Under the pieces are notes generated by a model. The model was not told the DNA's origin. It did not search any database and saw only the letters and a list, made by a program, of their open reading frames with translations. A DNA stretch of 64,000 bases from Ligustrum vulgare. Its lineage: Eukaryota; Streptophyta; Magnoliopsida; Lamiales; Oleaceae. The translations under genes were made by a program, and so were the position numbers. The stretch covers positions 17,421,446 through 17,485,445 of the forward strand of contig OY743172.1 in assembly GCA_963555705.1 (NCBI GenBank). Direction: 5' to 3'. Of this stretch, positions 57,131-64,000 are shown piece after piece; the first letter of the stretch is position 1, and every line of letters begins with the position of its first letter.

Positions 57131-57672
57131 GACTGTTAAAAGAGGGGGGCTTAAAATTTACCACATGCTAGCTAAACACACGTAGAGTGAACTTCACTTC
57201 AAACTATGATTGCAATATAGTGGCACTTTGGTGCCCCAGCTTGAAATAAATTACAAAATAGAGTGGTACTTGATATAGTGACATTAAATTGGGTGGTCAA
57301 AGTGAAACATTATCAACTGGTGATCAAATTGACACTACCAATAAAGTTAGATGGGCAAAATAGAGTGATACTTGATATAATAGTCTCTATTCTCTAACGT
57401 AATCATTACAAGTTATAAACAATATAATTTTTCAAATCACTTTTTAATCATACACATTTTCTCTCTCCATTTTTTAACTTTGCTCTAGTGTTACCGAACA
57501 TAACGTTAAACGTCAAATAGAAAATAAAAAAGAAAAAAATTTGAGAAAAATTGTCATAACCCAGGCAACCATGGAATCCATTATTTGGCCAATCTTTCAA
57601 AATTCATATTTCGTCGAATTTATTATCAACCACATAACTTATGAGATCCGTAATTTTTTATCAACTTTTAAC

Positions 57673-57675
<3 letters not shown>

Positions 57676-57740
<65 letters not shown>
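57676..57740. repeat. (AT)n microsatellite, 65 bp
   Basis: Uninterrupted AT dinucleotides, followed by a T-rich run. A smaller (AT)n lies at about 42742-42763 in an intron of the ARM/BTB gene. Confidence 0.98.
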
Positions 57741-57744
<4 letters not shown>

Positions 57745-57779
57745 TTATTTATTTATTTATTTTTTTGAAAATCTACTGA

Positions 57780-59350
57780 AAGAATGTAAGTTTGAGTAAA
57801 ATGAAATAGAGGCTTGAGAAAATTGTTTTGACCCATCCAAATATACATTGGAAGTCAAAGTTGCCAAAGGTAGTCTCATGGTTGGTAAAGCCACCCAACT
57901 ATTCTGTCTATTCGTTACCTCCTCAACAAAAAATAATAATTAAAAAAAAAAAAAAAAAGGAAGGCTGGGGATGAATATGCCATGTCTTACCACTTGGACT
58001 CAAAAGTAACTTGTGTGCTTTATATTTAAATTTAAAGGCAAATTAACCTTTCTTGCGTAAATAAAAAAATATTGAACGTCAACCTTAGACGTCCTTATCG
58101 TCCTTGTCTTGGGAATTGATAGAGAATATAAATCGTAAATTATATCATAAATTGATCATAATCTGGGTAACATCACTGAACTAACAAATTGTCTAGCAAA
58201 TTCGAACTTGTAACATCGACGCTATCAACGCTTGTGCATCTCCAACGTTTGGCAATTAGGATGTGCATTGGGCACCTTTATCGCATAAGTAATTAAGTAA
58301 AGAGGAATGAAGAGACGTAAAGTAGCATTCTTCTAGTACAAAGACAAAAAAAAAAAAAAAAAAAAAAAAAAATCTAAAGAAGGTTTGATGCATCAATGTT
58401 CATCGCCAAAGACTTGCTATATATCAAAAGTTGGGTTATTTCCCAATTAAAGCGGTACATAACTAAAGATGTTATGAGTCTAAATTGTTGATTTTTCTAA
58501 AAAATTGTTCAATAAAATATTGTCACATGACCATTTATAAATAAAATGTATAAATAAAATATTTCCAAACAAGGCATAAACTACTAACACATTCAGTGTT
58601 GCCATCAAAATTGAGAGGAACTCTCTAATATAGAGAATCAATAACCCCTCGAACAAACTAAAATAACTTGACTTCTTCAAAAATCTCTTCTACAAAAAGT
58701 CAAAAACCAAATAATATTTCAAATATACCCTTAATACATAATATATTTTCACGCAAAAAAATAATATTCAAGCAATTCATAACATATATCAACATGAACT
58801 ATAACAGTTAAGATGATCATAATACCTTCAACAACAATGTTATTATTGTAGTTTTGATAGGTGAAGTTCCAGCACCCTACATGTCTGAAAAACATGTGTG
58901 CTTCGCAAACATCTGTCCCCCTTTTTTAATATTCTCACCACCGGTTACGTATTACCAATTACCGGCCTCACACACTGTAGCATCGATTCATAATTATAAG
59001 GACGAATCTAGGAATCGGACTGAGGACGAGTGAATTTCATCCAACGCGAACGATCATTATAACGACAAGAGGGAAAATTGACAAAAAAAAATTATGAGGT
59101 AAAATTTTATTTTATTCTTTGGCGGATCCAGCACGAGCTACCGAATGAGCTAACATCATGCTGAATCCGCCCCTGCATAATTGAACAAAACCACTTGCTT
59201 GAACTTGAGCTAGCTGCTAGCAACTAGTCGTTACAAATAATAAAGTAGATCCGAAGAGCGTAAAAAATACTACTCTATACTACCAATTTTTATATTAACC
59301 TAGCTTCAATTAGTAACCAAAATTCAATTTGAGGTGTGATTTATAACTAG
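57780..59350. other. Intergenic AT-rich DNA
   Basis: No gene seen. It includes long A runs at 57941-57958 and 58349-58371. A short GC-richer piece (59110-59180) has a phrase (GGCGGATCC...GAATCCGCCCCTG) that forms an imperfect inverted repeat, possibly a small transposon remnant. Confidence 0.5.
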
Positions 59351-59359
59351 AATAATAAC

Positions 59360-59915
59360 TAGGGGTGGGTTGCCCACCCAAACCGTCGAACCCGACCAAA
59401 CCAACTCAATTCGATCGATTTGAGTTGGTTTTTGATGAAAATTGGGTTAGGTTGAGTTATACCAAAAAAAAAAAATTATTTGGGTTGGGTGAGAAACCCA
59501 ACCTGACCCAACCCAACACAATAAAATTTTTAAAGATATAGAACTATTTAAATTTCAAGAATCTCATACCCATTTTTAATTTGGATGAAACTCAATTATG
59601 ATTTGAACATATTTTAGTTTTATTTGAAAGTATTCAATTTATTATATTTGAGCTTATTGTATTGTACATAATTTATTTGAGTTAATAGTTGATTTATGGG
59701 CATAATTTTTTAATTTTCTATAATTTTTAGCTAATTGGACCAAAGTCCAAATCACTCAATCAAATCCAACTCGATCGAAACTTGATTGGATTGGGTTGGG
59801 TTGGGTTTGAACTCATGTTTGGATTGGATTGAATTGATTTTTTATCGATCCGACCATAGTGGGTTAGGTTAGGTTGAGCAAAAAATCGACCCGACCCAAC
59901 CCACGCCCACATCTA
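59360..59915. mobile_element. hAT-like MITE, 556 bp
   Basis: Ends TAGGGGTGGGTTGCCCAC and CCCACGCCCACATCTA are inverted. The flanks ATAATAAC (59352-59359) and ATAATATC (59916-59923) match at seven of eight. The interior has many GGGTTGGGTT / AACCCAACC words. It resembles the family in the ARM/BTB intron in its style of ends. Confidence 0.8.
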
Positions 59916-61073
59916 ATAATATCGGTAAACATGTGAAATAAGGTTTTGGAAGATTATGAGATTTGGTAGATAGCATTGTCAATTCCACTTCGGTTATTTT
60001 ACCTTCATTCAATTCCAATTTATTTAACTCATTTTACATGTGTCAACAATCAAATTAACCTATTATAGTTAGTGATCTCTCTCAGGTAACACAAATCCTA
60101 CTCAAGCGTAAAAAATTACCACATCTCTGTGTAAATTCACACACATGCAAACACATTCAATTTTAGGAACATATCAAGATTGCATAACCTATAACTATCT
60201 TTCGATTTCTTATAATACATATGTTATTTATTGCGCGAGCTAGAATCTTATATTACCTCTCGATTTCAACACTAACCCTAAATCAATAAGTTATAAGTTG
60301 TTGGCCAGACAAATAAAGCAATAAACACATAATAAATAATCAATCATATTAAAAAGTGGCATGAAGTCTTGAAATTTAAATAAAAAATTAAAATCCATAT
60401 GCTACATCGTTCATCATAACATAAAAAGAGATAGTCACTCATAACGTCGAAATTAAGCAAAACAAAGAGAACATCATCGGGTTTAATTAAAATAAAAAGA
60501 TAAAAATCACTCTGAACTAGAGTTGATCTTCGTCCTACTAATCTCAACAATTTGTCCTTCATTTGCATCCGTAGTTGTTCTGTTTCAGGCTGTGTTCGGC
60601 TAGCACTTTAATTTGAAATTATAATGGGCACAATTTTTCATACCACTTTTTAATCATATACATTCTCTCTTCAACTTTTAACCCCACATCTTATCTAAAA
60701 AATTGAAATAATACGTATTATAATTCAAAATATATTTAGGAAAAATTACATAGAACCATGTACTTCAAAGTTACAATTCAAAGCTAAAGGGCCGCTGAAA
60801 AGTTTTTCAAATTTCAGGTGTTAATTAAACATAATTATTAATTACAAAACGTGATTTAACTGACCATCAAAATTGAATGTGTCACTATCTCTCTTCTTTT
60901 GTATCAGTTCCTTGTTTGCCATAGAACCCACGTTCTCCATCTTCTCCACGATCCCCATTGCCCATTATTCTCCTCGCTACTCTTCTCATTTTCTTTTATA
61001 CTCGTTTAACCGAGTACATTTTCTTCACCATAGCCATTTTCTTTTCTTCAACAACGCATATTTCTCGATCAAA
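59916..61073. other. Intergenic, with an M2-like MITE and upstream region of the DUF1985 gene
   Basis: The M2-like copy is at about 60590-60735 (GGCTGTGTTCGGCTAGC, then ATCTTATCTAAAAAATTG). The rest is AT-rich without motifs. The 200 bases before 61074 could be promoter and leader of the gene that follows. Confidence 0.45.
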
Positions 61074-63956
61074 ATGACTACAACCCGTAGTGTAGATGCT
61101 AAGAATAAAGAAGAAGACAAAGGAAAGAGAACCCGTAGCGTTAATGTTAAGAACGTAGAAGAAGAAGACAAAGGAAAGAGGAAGTTTAGCGTCGGAGAGT
61201 CATCTACGCGCAAGAGGGTTAAGATGTCTGCTACCGGAGGGGGGTCGACGGTGAAGGTTAAATCATTTCATGTGCAAATAAGTTCATTTCAAATCTTTTA
61301 TTGAATGGAGGGAGATCATTGAGGAAGGATAAATTCCTATTACGTATTAGATTGATTTGTGCGCCCTGATTCCTATTACCTGTGACCTAGGTTGCCTTCA
61401 AATGTAACCTATCAAGTAGTAGATTGATTTGTGTAACCTGACTTCAGATATTTGTGACCTTTATTATTTCTATCAAGTATTTTTAGTTCATGTGTATGAA
61501 TTTGATGGATTGTGGGACCTAATGTCGTTTAAATGGGACATGTCTTTTTTCTAACTGTGACCTATTTTGGGGATAATGAGACCTGCATATGTATTTTTGG
61601 TTTGTCTAAAACTGATTTATTTGTGTGACCTGACTTCAACTATGTGTGACGTTTAAATCCCCCCCCCCCCCTAAATGTGACCAATTATGTCTAGATGTGA
61701 CTTTATCTTTTGGGTTCACAATTAGCATTATTTATGGTAAAAGTGACATAAACAATATTTGAAGCAAACAGTCAATAATATCACAGTATTATTTGCAGGA
61801 CTGGAAATTTTTAATAAAACCAAGCAAGTGGTTTACTGGTAAAATCACTACCAGTTGCATAAAAAATGTGATCCTGAATTTCAGTGCTGAACGAAAACGG
61901 ATGATTGAAGAGTCTTATTTCTCACACTTCCTACAGTACAAAGAGATTGTTGTGCAGCCTCAACTGTTACACTATGTACTTTTGCGTAAGGTAAAACAAC
62001 GCAACAGGCAAGAGATGTAGTTCAAAATTCATGACAGATATATTCGATTTTCTATGGCTGAATTTTGTCTCGTGACTGGTTTGAGATACGAGGGGGTTGA
62101 TGAACGGGAGAGGCTCGAGGATAAACCATCCGAGCTTAAGGAGAAATATTTTGGCGATCTAAGAGTAGTCACTAGTGATGATATAGGAAATGTGTTCCTT
62201 GGGGATAAAGTGGATAATGAACACGATCTTGTTAGAATTGAGATTTTGTACCTGCTTTCGTGCTATTTGTTTTCTACTTCATATACTAAGGTGGTGGACC
62301 ACTACATGTTTGTATTGGCAGAAGATTTTGATTCGATGAAAGTGTTTCCTTGGGGGAAGATTCTATTTGATATCACCTTATCATCCTTGAAGAAAGGATT
62401 AGATAAGCATATCTCACATTATAGATTGAATGGATTTCTCATTGCTTTTCAAATGTGGTTGTACGAGTGCATACCGAGTATGGAGGGAAATGTTGCAACA
62501 AGAATTGCTAGGAATTATCCTAGGATTGTAAATTGGACAGCGCACAAGCATCCATCCGTCCCATTGTTGGATGGAAAAGTATTTAAAAATGAGGTAAAGA
62601 TTAAAGCATGTTTTAATTGCAGGTAACAAATAATTATATTTGTTTTAACGTAATAAAATTTACATTTGTATGTGTAATAGGTTGAGATAAATGATATTGA
62701 ACCCTCCATTGCAGAGCTTGGTATGCCGTATATGAGAGGTTGTGATTTATTTTTATGAGATTTATATACCTAGAAAACAGTCTGTAACCTGATTGAAAAA
62801 CTGTGACAAATATTTCATGTCTATATGTGACTATATAAGTATTTTTGCATAGTCATGCTAGTATGTGGTTTGTAATTGTAAATAAACTGTTACATGAATT
62901 CATGATCTGGGACCAATATTCATGTCTATCTATGACTTTATATTGTATAAACTATGACCTGAATATACAAAACTGGGACAAATGTTCATGGGTATCTGTG
63001 ACTTTATATATTTATACTGTGACCAATATTATATATCTATTTGTGACTATACAGACATTCTGAATATTCATGATAGTATATGTTTGGATTCTATAGATAA
63101 ACTGTAACATGAATACATGATGTGGTACCAAGTTAATGCTATTTGTGATCAATTGTTTGTCTTTGTACATATTTTGTATGATAGGGGTCCAATACTCGAA
63201 ATCAAGATAGCCTCGTGAAACTGTGCAAAGATCTACAACACAAGTTGGCACAAGCGAGGCTACTCCTCCTGTTGATACTAATGTGCCACGTTCGAAGGTT
63301 GATAAACAACACGATGATGATATTTTTGTCGACCCATCATTACACGAACAAAAGGATGACAGTCCCAGCACGCCCGCTCAGCATCGCACAACACATGATC
63401 CTCAATGTTCATGTGTTGAAGTAAGTTATTTATTTGATTCCTTATATTTTAACTCTCAATAATATTTTAGAAAATGAATATTTATATTTATTTCATCAGG
63501 AATGTGACCGCTTAGAGAAGAGATTTCATGATGAAATTTCTGATCTTCGAAGTGAGAATAGATGTTTGATAATTGAGATTGCACAACTTGTGTCACGAAT
63601 GGCTGAAATAAATGATGATTTGAGGAATTCCAACCGCGCTATGAAGTTGAATGATGTCATTAATAACCAAGAGTCATTGAAAGTTGGAATTAGTGATTTA
63701 AGGTCAAACATGAAGATTCTTGAAGAATCTGTGGCTGGTTTGATATCTTCTTTTGCCGATGAGGTTAAAACAATGTTGAAAACAGAACATGTATCCAATG
63801 AAGATGTGAGTGACTAAAAACATATGAATGTGACTTTGCATTTGACTTTGATTGAAGTGACAAAATGTGACCACATTTGTCTCAATATTGTCACTGCATA
63901 ATCAAGGGATTAATGTACAAGAGAAGGCCGATGAAGCAAAGCAGCACGCTGATGAG
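61074..63956 (+). pseudogene. DUF1985-domain gene of MULE/Ulp1 type, partial and interrupted
   Basis: Exon-like blocks: 61074-61256, 61799-62593, 62681-62738, about 63185-63420, 63500-63805 and 63924-63956, all with GT-AG borders; the gene runs off the right edge. The first exon is Lys/Arg-rich and nuclear-looking (KKEEDKGKR-type repeats, TRKRVKM). The second encodes the DUF1985 domain (FLQYKEIVVQPQLLHYVLLR, then IRFSMAEFCLVTGLRYEGV and FQMWLYECIP). A TAG at 62018-62020 lies where this domain usually has Trp (EM then FKI). Block four reads openly only in a frame that does not join block three, suggesting a shift. Block five is a coiled coil (CDRLEKRFHDEISDLRSENR). In plants, DUF1985 often precedes a C48/Ulp1 SUMO-protease-like domain carried by Mutator-like elements; that domain would lie beyond the window. 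Function of DUF1985 is unknown. Confidence 0.75.
61330..63900 (+). repeat. TGTGACC-rich introns of the DUF1985 gene
   Basis: Intron 61257-61798 has at least seven exact TGTGAC words and several one-base variants (TGTAACCT, GTGGGACCT, GAGACCT). Intron 62739-63184 has at least five more, and the 63806-63923 intron two. They all point the same way and are spaced about 30-60 bases. A C-run (61658-61671) is included. Confidence 0.8.
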
Positions 63957-64000
63957 GTGAAATTATATGTTCTAACGTGACATTTGTATCTTCATTGATT

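Noticed and set aside
57541..57768. 75-codon ORF with Tyr-Ile repeats
   Set aside because: It is the (AT)n microsatellite read as protein.
59110..59180. Imperfect inverted repeat GGCGGATCC...GAATCCGCC as a transposon
   Set aside because: Only about 60 bases apart with no matching flanks. Could be a remnant end, but one end alone is not enough.

Overview
The window is nuclear DNA of a flowering plant, most likely a eudicot. It is AT-rich and has spliced genes with GT-AG introns, an A+T-rich intergenic space packed with LTR retrotransposons and MITEs, and four plant-specific gene types. I cannot name the species. All coordinates come from reading the sequence and from splice-frame bookkeeping by hand; no searches were run.

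Layout. 1-7540: remains of a Sirevirus-like Copia retrotransposon (decayed gag, no pol, a run of purine tracts, one 1.77 kb LTR), interrupted by non-coding repeat DNA and a Harbinger-type MITE. 7541-9713: right-hand part of a probable Helitron that carries a fragment of a ROPGEF gene. 9838-16050: a complete short-LTR retrotransposon with target duplication and primer sites but no gag or pol. On its minus strand it carries an intronless copy of a LOG cytokinin-activating-enzyme gene (one stop codon) and an unknown Cys-rich 181-codon ORF. 17438-17509: tRNA-His. 17719-18731: solo LTR. 19611-22630: RanGAP (minus). 23-29 kb: repeats, LTR fragment, MITEs. 29.85-32.7 kb: a Ty3/gypsy integrase remnant whose zinc-domain part is amplified four times in tandem and which is split by two MITEs. 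35.1-38.3 kb: U/P-type cyclin (plus) with a long leader intron. 41.5-50.8 kb: a 19-exon ARM-repeat/BTB gene of the ARIA/ABAP1 type (minus), with nested hAT-like MITEs in one intron. 52985-56629: a 3.6 kb LTR-like element made largely of minisatellites. 57-60.7 kb: MITEs and AT-rich DNA. 61.07 kb to the end: a DUF1985 gene of the kind linked to Ulp1-protease-bearing Mutator-like elements; it has an in-frame stop, and its introns are full of a TGTGACC word.

The host genes (RanGAP for Ran-GTP hydrolysis and division-plane marking, a U-type cyclin, an ARM/BTB adaptor, tRNA-His) are unrelated neighbours rather than a pathway. The most unusual item is the retrotransposon with antisense LOG cargo. 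After it come the 226-bp integrase tandem array, the Helitron with a ROPGEF piece, and the TGTGACC-rich introns of the DUF1985 gene.
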